From Acidobacteria bacterium AB60 (lineage in GTDB: Bacteria; Acidobacteriota; Terriglobia; Terriglobales; Acidobacteriaceae): a DNA stretch of 64,000 nucleotides. The stretch spans positions 62,001-126,000 of the forward strand of contig VANK01000006.1 in NCBI GenBank assembly GCA_008682415.1, in the 5' to 3' direction. A program made the translations under genes and the position numbers. The notes under the pieces are model-generated. The model was not told the origin of the DNA, did not search any database, and worked only from the letters and a program-made list of their open reading frames with translations. Within the stretch, counting starts at the first letter, position 1, and each line of letters starts with the position of its first letter. This document shows, piece after piece, positions 57,188-64,000 of the stretch.

Positions 57188-58035
57188 GCTGCTCTCTCCT
57201 GAACTCCCGACATCTGGCTGAACTCCAGCCGCCGCATACGAATAATCTTGCCTTGCTGGTACACCCGCGACGGCCACGCCACGTCATCGATCCCCATCAG
57301 CGGGAACGGCGTGCAGCGGCAGTTCGGGCAGTTGCCCGGCAGATAGTGGCCTAGCGTGCTGTGCTGGCCGACGAGCTGCTCGGGGCTGGGCGGGTCATCC
57401 CAGGACATCAGGACGCCCTCAAGATTGCGGTGACTCAGCCGGACCGCGCCGTCCTTGCTGGTGCGCCACACAAACCAGTTGATCCCGATGCTCTGGGAGC
57501 GAACCTCGGTCAGCGCGGTGGAGGCCTTGGCGACTTCCGTCCTGGCGATCACGCGAATGCGCCAATCGGTCAGGCGCGGAAACTCGACCCGCATCTGAGC
57601 GGCCATCGTCTCGTACCGGACACTGCGCTGCTGCGCTCGGGCGAGCCGTGCGCTCAAGCGTTGCGCGACCTCTGCCGGCACCGACGAGATCAGCTCGGCG
57701 TTCTGCGCAATGATCGAGTTGAAGCGTTGCCCGATCGGACCGGCCATCTCGCGCTGGAGCAGCCGGTACATAAGGCGGTTATGACTCGACCATCGGGCGG
57801 CGTCCTGCCATGCCTTCAGGTTAATCGCGTTCATGCGCGAGACCATCCGGCGCGCGATATTCTGCGCGGCTGGGCGGAACATCGTGTCGCGGCTCATCGC
57901 CTGGAGTTCGGCGATCCACTCCTCGAACGACTGATCGGCGCGTTTCTTGGGAAGCGCCTCGCGCAGCATCTGCCTTATCTCGCGCTCGAATGCGGCTTCG
58001 ATGCGGCGGGATGCTGCGAAAGGATCACGTCTCAT
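57184..58035 (-). CDS. Head morphogenesis protein (SPP1 gp7/Mu gpF-like)
   Basis: A 283-residue helical protein whose C-terminal part has the family signature: WRIRVIARTEVAKASTALTE, NWFVWRTSKDGAVRLSHRNL and HSTLGHYLPGNCPNCRCTPF. Minor head proteins of this type attach to the portal inside the prohead and may enter the host with DNA. It follows the terminase large subunit by 12 bases. Confidence 0.85.
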   Translation of the reverse strand: MRRDPFAASRRIEAAFEREIRQMLREALPKKRADQSFEEWIAELQAMSRDTMFRPAAQNIARRMVSRMNAINLKAWQDAARWSSHNRLMYRLLQREMAGPIGQRFNSIIAQNAELISSVPAEVAQRLSARLARAQQRSVRYETMAAQMRVEFPRLTDWRIRVIARTEVAKASTALTEVRSQSIGINWFVWRTSKDGAVRLSHRNLEGVLMSWDDPPSPEQLVGQHSTLGHYLPGNCPNCRCTPFPLMGIDDVAWPSRVYQQGKIIRMRRLEFSQMSGVQERAA

Positions 58036-58047
58036 GGGATTCCAGCC

Positions 58048-59910
58048 TTACAACTGCCAGCTTGGCACCTTCTCAATTGCCCAGAACTGCAGTGCCCGGC
58101 AGGATCGGTCGTTCCTGCGAATCGGCTTTTCCTCGCCCGACTCGACGTCCCAGGCATACGAGAGGAGTTCGCGTTGCAGGTTCACGCAGCGGCGATGAAT
58201 CCGGAGGCGCTTGGACCCGAGCAGGGTCGCAATGACCCGGATCGCGTCCAGTTCCTTCTTGTCGACTTCCTTATCCTCGAGCGTCGAATGCCAGATGCCG
58301 CGGTTCATCAACTCCTGCGCGAAGGTCTGCGCGCTAGGGTCTACGATGATCGATGCCCGGATTCCAGCCGTGAACTCCTGCAGCGTGTCCGCGTGTTGCG
58401 CGTCGGTGCGCTGCGCGAAGTTCTGGCGAGGATCCCAGTAGACCTCCCGGTCTACCCACCAGCCGCTGGCGTCCTGGATGATATCTAGGAAGACCGTGGG
58501 CATCGCCGTGCCATAACCGATGGTGACGGTGCGATCAACAAAGCCGCCGGCTCCATACAGCCCAACCGGCCGGGAGTCGTCGTCGTACAGAACATCCTCG
58601 CTCCAAACGTCGCGCCATACCCAGGCGGTATCGAAGTCCGTCAATTCGGTGATGGCCCAGACCAGAGCGTCCACCCGATCAGGCGAATCCTCGTCCGTCT
58701 GGGGATTCCAGTCAACCATCTGGTCTTCGAGGTTCGGGAAGCTTCCGACATGGTGAACCCGGCCCTGCTCATACAGGGCAGCGATGGGCTCAGCACGGAT
58801 TGCCTTGCCCCTTGATGCGCGGACCGCGCGATATGACACATTCGGGTTCTTGTGGCGAATGACGGATTCGACCATCTCGCCGCCGTTGTTTACTTCGCCG
58901 ACGATCCGGTCTGCCGCCCGCTTCTCATAGATGTCGACGACAGCAGCGGCCCATCCATCCGGAGTGGATATCTGGCTGATGTCGTCCAGCACGTAGAAGT
59001 GGGGCGGGCTTTGCTTGTCGCGCGCCGCGACAATGATGCCCGTTTCGTCCGAATTATCATTGCTCGAGACTGCCGGATCCACGCCAACAACGATGCGGAC
59101 GAGTTCCGGTGCCTTCCGGACCTTGTTCTCCTCGATGTTGTCGCGCTTCCAGAGTGCTCCAGGGTTGTCCTCAAGAAGTTCAGCGTTTAGTTCCTGCCGG
59201 CCAAGTCTGGTCCCCTCGTACTTCGTTACGATCTTCGAAAGGAACGTTGGCGCCAGGTTGGCCTTGTTGTCATAGGTCGAGCCGCGCGTTACGAACGTGG
59301 TCGGCTCTTTCACCAGCTGCCGCATCAACTTCGTCGGCTTCGGTGTCGTCGTCGCAACAGCTTGAGGGTTATCGCCGAGACGGAGTCCGAACATCGCCTG
59401 ATCCCACGATTCTTCGTACTTCCAGGCGGCGACCTCGTCACACCAAAGTTTGTCGCTCTGCTTCCCGCGGAGCCGTTCGGGCTCATCGGCGGTGAAGATC
59501 AGCGACATTGCCCCGTTCGGCCATTCCAGGCGCCGCTTCGAGGGGCGGTACACCGGACGCTCATGCGGCGGGCAGATTGCGAGTATCCCGCTCTCGCCCT
59601 CAACCATGATGTCCCGGGCGTCATCCGCGGTCGCGCCAATAAGATTGACGTAGCGATAGCGCTTGACCCACTCGCGAACCGTCTCCGCACCCGTGCGCGT
59701 CTTACCAAAACCGCGGCCGGCCATGATCAGCCAGACCTGCCAGTTCCCAGGGGGAATCAGCTGGTCGGAACGGGCCCAGACGTTCCAGTCATGGAACAAC
59801 TCGAGAAGTTCCTCGTTCGTGAACTCTGCGAGATACTCGTCGCGCTCCTCAGGGCTTAGCGCTCGAAGCTGATCGACCAGCGAGTTTTGCGGAGAGCCGC
59901 TCCCTGACAT
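58048..59910 (-). CDS. terL: Terminase large subunit
   Basis: A 620-residue packaging motor. Walker A is AGRGFGKTRTGAE (about residues 64-76), Walker B is KLWCDEVAAWKYE (about 155-165), with a coupling-type segment GVDPAVSSNDNSDETGIIVA beginning the RNase H-like nuclease domain (Asp in GVDPAV) and later acidic residues (SPDRVDALVWAITEL). It cuts and translocates DNA through the portal. ATG 59910 lies inside the terminase small-subunit gene, overlapping it by 62 bases. Confidence 0.95.
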   Translation of the reverse strand: MSGSGSPQNSLVDQLRALSPEERDEYLAEFTNEELLELFHDWNVWARSDQLIPPGNWQVWLIMAGRGFGKTRTGAETVREWVKRYRYVNLIGATADDARDIMVEGESGILAICPPHERPVYRPSKRRLEWPNGAMSLIFTADEPERLRGKQSDKLWCDEVAAWKYEESWDQAMFGLRLGDNPQAVATTTPKPTKLMRQLVKEPTTFVTRGSTYDNKANLAPTFLSKIVTKYEGTRLGRQELNAELLEDNPGALWKRDNIEENKVRKAPELVRIVVGVDPAVSSNDNSDETGIIVAARDKQSPPHFYVLDDISQISTPDGWAAAVVDIYEKRAADRIVGEVNNGGEMVESVIRHKNPNVSYRAVRASRGKAIRAEPIAALYEQGRVHHVGSFPNLEDQMVDWNPQTDEDSPDRVDALVWAITELTDFDTAWVWRDVWSEDVLYDDDSRPVGLYGAGGFVDRTVTIGYGTAMPTVFLDIIQDASGWWVDREVYWDPRQNFAQRTDAQHADTLQEFTAGIRASIIVDPSAQTFAQELMNRGIWHSTLEDKEVDKKELDAIRVIATLLGSKRLRIHRRCVNLQRELLSYAWDVESGEEKPIRRNDRSCRALQFWAIEKVPSWQL

Positions 59911-60433
59911 TCCGAACCTCAAAACTCATCTCGCCCTCAACCTGAACCTTCTCGGTGAACAGCTTCAGGTGTTTGCCCAGATCCACGAGCGCCGCACGCT
60001 TGTCGTGGAGCTTGAACTTAACCCGCTTGACTTTCTCCGTGTCGGATTCACCGTCGTCACTCTCTCCGCCGGTTCGTTCCACGTATTCCTCGACGGTTAT
60101 CTCTCCGATCGCAGCGGCCTGCTCCCTTGTGAGGGCAGAGAGATCGACACGCGCTGACCCGTCCGGAACGATCTTCACGTAATCAAGCATGTTGGAGAAT
60201 CCGAGAAGGGCGAGTTCGTTCAACACTCGCTCGGCGCTAATCTCCAACTTTTGGAAGCGCTTCTCCTGCTTTTCGGAGATGGCCGCCTGGACCTTAGCAT
60301 TGCTTAGCAATCGCGCGCCTTGAACGTGCGCTGCCTTCTTGCTGTAACCTGCACGTTCTGCGGCCTTTGTGGCATTCAGGTCCACAAGGTACTCGCGCAC
60401 GAACACTTTTTGCTTGGGAGTCAAGGTTTCCAT
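59849..60433 (-). CDS. terS: Terminase small subunit
   Basis: A 194-residue protein with the N-terminal helix-turn-helix of the Terminase_2 family (LTPKQKVFVREYLVDLNATK, AAERAGYSKKAAHVQGARLL, QAAISEKQEKRFQKLEIS) and a C-terminal oligomerisation region with charged residues (SDDGESDTEKVKRVKFKLHD). It recognises the packaging site and feeds DNA to the large subunit. Its 3' end overlaps terL. Confidence 0.92.
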   Translation of the reverse strand: METLTPKQKVFVREYLVDLNATKAAERAGYSKKAAHVQGARLLSNAKVQAAISEKQEKRFQKLEISAERVLNELALLGFSNMLDYVKIVPDGSARVDLSALTREQAAAIGEITVEEYVERTGGESDDGESDTEKVKRVKFKLHDKRAALVDLGKHLKLFTEKVQVEGEMSFEVRNVRERLSAKLAGRSASSAKP

Positions 60434-60448
60434 GGCAGGGTCAGTCGG

Positions 60449-60622
60449 TTACGACCGGGGATCAAACAGTCCCGGGATTGGGGGAATCTGGTAGGGCAAC
60501 ACCGGGACGGATATCGGAGAATTGAGAGCCTTGAGCATGTGCTCGACCTTCTCTTCAGAGAGAGGCTCGCCGGTCCCGTACTTGGACCAGGTGTACTCGA
60601 TGTGCTCGCGCGTGAACGTCAT
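60449..60622 (-). CDS. Small phage protein upstream of terminase (57 aa)
   Basis: It reads MTFTREHIEYTWSKYGTGEP, then a helix (SEEKVEHMLKALN) and a proline-rich end (PYQIPPIPGLFDPRS). ATG 60622 has GGAG four bases upstream and overlaps the stop of the preceding tiny membrane protein. No family is recognised. Confidence 0.6.
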   Translation of the reverse strand: MTFTREHIEYTWSKYGTGEPLSEEKVEHMLKALNSPISVPVLPYQIPPIPGLFDPRS

Positions 60623-60726
60623 AGCACTCCGAAGGCGTGGAGCAGATGGTAGGCTTCAAAGCCGATGACGAGACCGGCTGCAAAGGCGCGGAAGGCGATG
60701 CGCAGGATGTCACGCTTGGGGATCAT
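60619..60726 (-). CDS. Tiny membrane protein (35 aa)
   Basis: It reads MIPKRDILRIAFRAFAAGLV and ends GFEAYHLLHAFGVL, giving one transmembrane helix of about 18 residues after a basic N-terminus. The ATGA overlap with the next gene supports translation. The role is unknown. Confidence 0.55.
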   Translation of the reverse strand: MIPKRDILRIAFRAFAAGLVIGFEAYHLLHAFGVL

Positions 60727-60740
60727 GGCTTTCTCCGGCT

Positions 60741-60920
60741 TCAGGAACGGGCGGGGAGGGCACTTAATGAACGGCATGCTGCGCAGTCCTTCGGTGGAGG
60801 CATCAGGTTGGGGCGACTCGCCATAACCATGATTCTGATCTGCATGTTGATCAGTTCAGCGCGCTCGCGCACCACCTTCAGATATTCTGGAGACCAGTGT
60901 TTCCCTTGCACGTACTCCAT
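60741..60920 (-). CDS. Small phage protein (59 aa)
   Basis: It reads MEYVQGKHWSPEYLKVVRER, then a hydrophobic helix (ELINMQIRIMVMA) and a C-x2-C pair (CAAC). ATG 60920 has GAGGAG about 6 bases upstream. It lies among small genes before the terminase. No family is seen. Confidence 0.55.
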   Translation of the reverse strand: MEYVQGKHWSPEYLKVVRERAELINMQIRIMVMASRPNLMPPPKDCAACRSLSALPARS

Positions 60921-60928
60921 GCCGCTCC

Positions 60929-61195
60929 TCACGCTGCGCCGCTTGCTTCGGCGAGCGCCGTTTGCCAGTACCGATCCAGTCCGACTTTGCTCTCGGTGAA
61001 CGCCGGGCGCATGACTCTCACTTCCGATCGCGGCTTCTCTTCGGCCTTGCAGCGATGCCGGCGCGCGAAGTTCTCCTTCGCTTCCAGCGTCCGATGCGGA
61101 TCGCGCAGGACGATGCTCTTGACCGCAATCGGCTCTCCGCACAGAGTGCACCAGATTGATTGCGCGCCGTGGGCGATGTGACTGGTTTGCAGCAT
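60929..61195 (-). CDS. Small zinc-finger-like phage protein (88 aa)
   Basis: From ATG 61195 (MLQTSHIAHGAQSIWCTLCG) it has a C-x2-C pair, a basic middle (KENFARRHRCKAEEKPRSEV) and an amphipathic end. A single zinc could be bound with His and Cys further on. It ends 8 bases before the next gene. The function is unknown. Confidence 0.55.
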   Translation of the reverse strand: MLQTSHIAHGAQSIWCTLCGEPIAVKSIVLRDPHRTLEAKENFARRHRCKAEEKPRSEVRVMRPAFTESKVGLDRYWQTALAEASGAA

Positions 61196-61197
61196 GG

Positions 61198-61548
61198 TTA
61201 AGCCTCGGGGGGAAGAATTTCCGGGGGTACCGGGGGCATCAGCGCCGCCTCTGGAGCGTTCGGGTGAGTCTTGTAGTAGACCAGCCACCGAAGCTGCCGG
61301 ATCGTCTCGGCCGTGTTGCCCATGATCGCGGCGAATCGCGCCTCGAGTTCCGACCTCAGCATGTACTGTGTCGGCAGAAGTTTGAACTGCTCGTCATGTT
61401 CGCGGAGCCGTTCGTGATGGTCGTCAAGTTTATCGCTCATGGCACGCATCGCTTCTTCGTGACGAGCGCCGCTGCGAAGTTCGGCTACGCCGATCCCCAC
61501 CAGGGCGATCACACCAGTGACGATGCCGTTGCCCCAGTCGATCTGCAT
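61198..61548 (-). CDS. Membrane-anchored coiled-coil protein (116 aa)
   Basis: An N-terminal helix (GNGIVTGVIALVGIGVAELR) acts as a membrane anchor, followed by a coiled coil (MRAMSDKLDDHHERLREHDE) and a proline-rich end (LMPPVPPEILPPEA). Its topology resembles small accessory membrane proteins of phages (possible spanin-like or adsorption-block roles). No family is certain. Confidence 0.55.
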   Translation of the reverse strand: MQIDWGNGIVTGVIALVGIGVAELRSGARHEEAMRAMSDKLDDHHERLREHDEQFKLLPTQYMLRSELEARFAAIMGNTAETIRQLRWLVYYKTHPNAPEAALMPPVPPEILPPEA

Positions 61549-61559
61549 GTTGTCGGGAC

Positions 61560-62345
61560 CTCGTAGTTTATGGGTGGATAGGCCTCCGGCTTTTGTGCCG
61601 TTGGCGATCCATGTTCGATTCAGCTGAGTACGCCGTCTTGTGCCCCTGTTCGGGGTTCTTGCCTGATCCCACCGCTCGGCTGTTCGGGACGCTCCGAATC
61701 ATTCGCGCGGGCCGCGTTTTCGTCGGACTGTCCCTCGCGGGACCGGATGGCATCGGGAGCCGTCAACCCGATTCAGCGTGTTGGCTGGACCTGCTTGTGG
61801 GGGTGGTGCGATTTTTATGTTTTGTCAGTCTTGGAGCACCCGGGAGGGCATCAAGCTCCAACCTCCGGTCTCAATGGCCGGTGCTCTATGCACCCCGATG
61901 CCTTGACGTGAGCCGCCGTTCTCGTTTCCGCGCGGCTAGATCTAGCGATCTCGTCAGCATTCACCAGGGTTTTTGAGCTACGGGTGCAAAACTTGGGGCG
62001 GCTCTACAGGCCGCCGAAAGACGCACCATCATGCTCGGCCTTCGGCTCGTGCGTGGAGCCTGTGCCTACTGCCAACCCGAAGGTCAGTCATCCGCCGCTC
62101 GTCCGGCGTCGGGACTCTCCCCTCGGCTCGGTCGTGATGAACGGCGCGCGCTCAGAAATGTGGGTGAGACCCGGGAGAGGCTCATCGGCTTGGGGCCGGT
62201 GAGTCACTCTCCATCGCAGGTTTGGGGCGGGTCTCAATCCTGGGCCGCAGCTCAATGGCGGGGCGACTCTCTCCGCTTCCCCGGACGGAGGAACGCCACT
62301 GCGGCCCTTCGGTGCCGCGCTCTGCCGTTTGGGGCGGCGGCGCTG
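61560..62345. ncRNA. Structured region without protein genes: candidate large phage RNA or packaging region
   Basis: About 780 bases have no convincing coding frame but many nested inverted repeats. One folds GGGCCGCAG (62242-62250) on CTGCGGCCC (62299-62307), TGGCG (62256-62260) on CGCCA (62294-62298) and CTCCG (62271-62275) on CGGAG (62286-62290). Another pairs GAGCACC (61834-61840) with GGTGCTC (61880-61886) enclosing GGAGG/CCTCC. GGCGGC/GCCGCC pair at 61997-62002/62010-62015, and a C(TTCG)G tetraloop lies near 62307. The motif TTGGGGC recurs four times. Strand and function are not established; a pac/cos site is the alternative. Confidence 0.4.
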
Positions 62346-62351
62346 GCAACG

Positions 62352-62621
62352 TCAATAATTCGCCTTGTCCTTCCGCATGATGAAGCGAATGTCACTCACG
62401 CGAAACGTGGCCACGGGCTCGTTCTTGACCACGAGGTGCACCAGCTTGCCATCAGGGACAATGCGCTCGGCTTCGACTCGCGTGTCTGAACCGATGCGGG
62501 TGCGGACCACGAACGAGTGCTGCTTGCGCGGTCCCGGCCAGCCAAACAGGAGAAGACGCGGGAGAGACATGATAAACGCGATGCAGAGAATGCCGATTAC
62601 GATCAGCACCAGATCGTTCAT
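62352..62621 (-). CDS. Small membrane protein (89 aa)
   Basis: An N-terminal hydrophobic helix (LVLIVIGILCIAFIMSLPRL) is followed by a beta-rich cytoplasmic domain (LVHLVVKNEPVATFRVSDIR). It is 3 bases downstream of another small membrane-protein gene. No family is recognised. Confidence 0.55.
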   Translation of the reverse strand: MNDLVLIVIGILCIAFIMSLPRLLLFGWPGPRKQHSFVVRTRIGSDTRVEAERIVPDGKLVHLVVKNEPVATFRVSDIRFIMRKDKANY

Positions 62622-62624
62622 GAC

Positions 62625-62780
62625 TCAACCTCCAAAGACTGCCCAGCCGATCAGCACAGCGGCCGTGACAGCCACGCACACGATCAGCCAGAAACCGGGG
62701 CCCTCGTCACCGGGTCCTCCGCCGCCGCGCTTGATCTTCAGCCGTGGATTGCCCACCAACGCTACGCTGCACGTTGCCAT
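62625..62780 (-). CDS. Tiny membrane protein (51 aa)
   Basis: It reads MATCSVALVGNPRLKIKRGG, a glycine-rich linker and one transmembrane helix (FWLIVCVAVTAAVLIGWAVF). It lies between two other genes of the same strand. GGAGG occurs near its end as the ribosome-binding site of the next gene. No family is known. Confidence 0.5.
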   Translation of the reverse strand: MATCSVALVGNPRLKIKRGGGGPGDEGPGFWLIVCVAVTAAVLIGWAVFGG

Positions 62781-62787
62781 CGCGCCC

Positions 62788-63111
62788 TCACGCCGTTGCC
62801 GGAATCCTGATCTGTCCGTATTCGGTGACCCATGCGGTCATCGGCAGGAGGCCGTGACCGATAAGCCGCTCAAGGCGCGTCTCGTTCGTCTTCGAAAGCC
62901 CGACCAGTGCTTCCAGGTCGGCTTTCTTGAGCATCGGGGGCGACGCCTTGGACAGAGACGGATCCGGGCGGCTGATCATGCGGTACTTCACCGCCGGGTC
63001 CTTGCGCTTGGAGACACGTTCGATGTCCCCCTTGCGCTCCATCTCTTCTGCTTCGCTCGCAGTGATTCTCTTGCAATGTGTTCCGTCCGGGAACTGCAAC
63101 TGGAAGAGCAT
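62788..63111 (-). CDS. Small phage protein (107 aa), unrecognised
   Basis: It reads MLFQLQFPDGTHCKRITASE, then a basic segment (VSKRKDPAVKYRMIS) and a helical half (LKKADLEALVGLSKTNETRL). It may contain a DNA-binding helix-turn-helix-like part near residues 60-90. It is first in its leftward group after a terminator-like hairpin. Confidence 0.5.
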   Translation of the reverse strand: MLFQLQFPDGTHCKRITASEAEEMERKGDIERVSKRKDPAVKYRMISRPDPSLSKASPPMLKKADLEALVGLSKTNETRLERLIGHGLLPMTAWVTEYGQIRIPATA

Positions 63112-63135
63112 CTGGTCTCCAACGTTGAGGGCAAA

Positions 63136-63165
63136 GCAAAAGGGGCCGCTGTTTGGCGACCCCTT
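63136..63165 (-). terminator. Terminator-like hairpin after the zinc-Fis gene
   Basis: AAGGGGCCGC (63140-63149) pairs with GCGACCCCTT (63156-63165) over 10 positions with one G-T pair and a 6-base loop. Reading leftward the stem ends in TTTTGCTTT. It separates the regulator gene from the following group. Confidence 0.6.
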
Positions 63166-63413
63166 GAAGGCAGGAGCAGGAATTTCTGGGGACGACTCCG
63201 CGTGCTCAACTTCGGCCGCGTATCGCCGGCATTCCGTTTACCGTGGTTGGCTATCGCACTCACCACGCGGACGCGGGACTCGCCCCTACACTTCACCACC
63301 TCTGGGAACCCCCATTTCTGGGAGCCCCCATCGGCGTAGCAGTCAAGATTCAGGGAGGTCCGAGTTGATGTTTGCATTACAGCAAAGCGAAAGCAACAGG
63401 GTTGCTTCCCGAT
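63166..63413. other. Non-coding regulatory gap
   Basis: No supported gene is present. It contains the 15-base direct repeat and probably the promoter of the genes from 63111 leftward. No clear -35/-10 pair could be fixed. Confidence 0.4.
63301..63331. repeat. 15-base direct repeat in a leader region
   Basis: TCTGGGAACCCCCAT (63301-63315) and TCTGGGAGCCCCCAT (63317-63331) are 14/15 identical with a 16-base period. They lie in the 300-base gap between the zinc-Fis gene and the next leftward group. They may be binding sites for a phage activator. Confidence 0.55.
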
Positions 63414-63743
63414 TCAGGAATTTTCGTGCCCATTTTGGTCACCGTTGTTTGCGCAACGATATCGACGCACCTTCCGGTACATCGCGTTGCGGCTGATGCC
63501 GAGAGATCTAGCCGCTGCGATGATGTTCCCTTCGAAGTGCTCGACGCGCTCCAGGATCATGTGCCGCTCGATCTCGGCGAAGGTCAGGGTCAGGTCGATT
63601 GCGGGAACTCGGACGATTCGCTCGACGATCCTCTCAACGATGACCTGCTGCGGCGGTTGGTAGGGTAGTTGGCGACCGCAGCGGCGACAGAACTGGCCGG
63701 CGGCCTGGATGTACTCACAGAAACGACACTTGATCCGGTCCAT
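63414..63743 (-). CDS. Zinc-ribbon plus Fis-type activator (109 aa)
   Basis: An N-terminal zinc ribbon (CRFCEYIQAAGQFCRRCG) is followed by a linker and a Fis/NtrC-type DNA-binding domain: IERHMILERVEHFEGNIIAA, ARSLGISRNAMYRKVRRY. It is a candidate activator of the late genes that lie directly downstream in the direction of transcription. A protein of the same two-part design is encoded at the head of the early operon (21480-21974). Confidence 0.75.
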   Translation of the reverse strand: MDRIKCRFCEYIQAAGQFCRRCGRQLPYQPPQQVIVERIVERIVRVPAIDLTLTFAEIERHMILERVEHFEGNIIAAARSLGISRNAMYRKVRRYRCANNGDQNGHENS

Positions 63744-63794
63744 GGTGCTGTATGTATCCCTCTTCGTTATCGGCCCGGGGTTACCGCACCTGGA

Positions 63795-63992
63795 TTACTC
63801 GCCCTGCGCCTCAGTGAGCCAATTGACGTTCTTGCCGTCTTCGCCGACGCGAATGATCTCGGCTCGTTCCCGCTGCTCCTTATTGATCGAGACCCGCCTT
63901 GCGGCGATCATCCAATCGGCCAACCCATACGCTCCCACCGCGACACCACGCTGCGTTTCGGTGTCGGCCAGAGCCTTGATGTCTTTTTCCAT
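63795..63992 (-). CDS. Small phage protein (65 aa), unrecognised
   Basis: It reads MEKDIKALADTETQRGVAVG and then AARRVSINKEQRERAEIIRV. It lies close to the right edge, on the same strand as the late regulators. No family is seen and the start could lie further upstream only if beyond the stop-free segment visible here. Confidence 0.45.
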   Translation of the reverse strand: MEKDIKALADTETQRGVAVGAYGLADWMIAARRVSINKEQRERAEIIRVGEDGKNVNWLTEAQGE

Positions 63993-64000
63993 AAGCCTGT

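Noticed and set aside
61593..62489. Two plus-strand frames of 127 and 152 codons in the non-coding region
   Set aside because: No ribosome-binding site, no family, biased composition, and the second overlaps a better-supported minus-strand gene. The region is better explained by structured nucleic acid.
1..64000. CRISPR arrays and insertion sequences
   Set aside because: No regularly spaced 25-40-base repeats and no transposase gene were noticed while reading both strands.

Overview
The window is chromosomal DNA of moderately high GC from a Gram-negative-type bacterium, carrying a defence island (about 1.9-11.6 kb) next to a long prophage-like element (about 11.65 kb to beyond the right edge). 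Codon use, the abundance of short Sec signals ending in AQ, and the style of the tail-fibre-like exported proteins suggest Acidobacteriota (Terriglobia). That host call is an inference from family resemblance, not proven here.

Left region (1-11.6 kb). A partial HxlR regulator and a sigma-like/anti-sigma-like gene pair precede a minus-strand defence block. The core is a complete type III CBASS operon with overlapping genes: CD-NTase of the CdnC type, HORMA protein Cap7, TRIP13-like ATPase Cap6 and nuclease NucC. A WYL regulator of the CapW type is divergent from it, with a compact two-promoter region and a 19-bp-spaced direct repeat. A fifth gene with an RX4H HEPN-type motif follows NucC. Next come a truncated S41 protease butted against a truncated VirB2/TrbC pilin (a deletion scar), a LysR regulator flanked by short palindromic repeats, an AlpA-type regulator, and a P4-type tyrosine integrase beside a 49-nt 3' fragment of tRNA-Gln(CUG), i.e. 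an attachment-site copy.

Phage early/control region (11.9-25.1 kb). Rightward membrane proteins and an XRE repressor with a perfect operator-like dyad converge on a leftward block: superinfection-immunity protein, receiver-domain protein, HerA-like ATPase, Cys-rich protein, KTSC-domain protein, PD-(D/E)XK nuclease, RecT annealing protein and zinc/HTH regulators. A rightward operon starts from a promoter whose -35 box overlaps that of the leftward operon. It encodes a Mom-like DNA-modification protein, a conserved phage protein, a radical SAM enzyme and a tandem-HTH protein.

Late region (25.1-64 kb, almost all minus strand, ending in a strong terminator at 25.05 kb). Read in transcription order (right to left): zinc-Fis activator, an ORF-poor ~0.75-kb stretch rich in nested hairpins, terminase small and large subunits, head morphogenesis protein, portal with a pyrophosphatase-like tail, DUF2213 protease/scaffold, cement protein, DUF2184 capsid and a DUF4054 connector. 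Then comes a cargo/lysis block (secreted proteins, sigma-4-like and LuxR-like regulators, holin-like protein, exported HNH-like nuclease, plus-strand HNH), a second DUF4054 connector, neck genes, DUF3383 sheath, DUF3277 tube, a tail-assembly chaperone with a -1 frameshift site, a tape measure fused to lysozyme, the baseplate, four exported fibre/tailspike-like proteins and the endolysin. The virion would be a contractile-tailed (myovirus-type) phage. No integrase for this element is seen inside the window.
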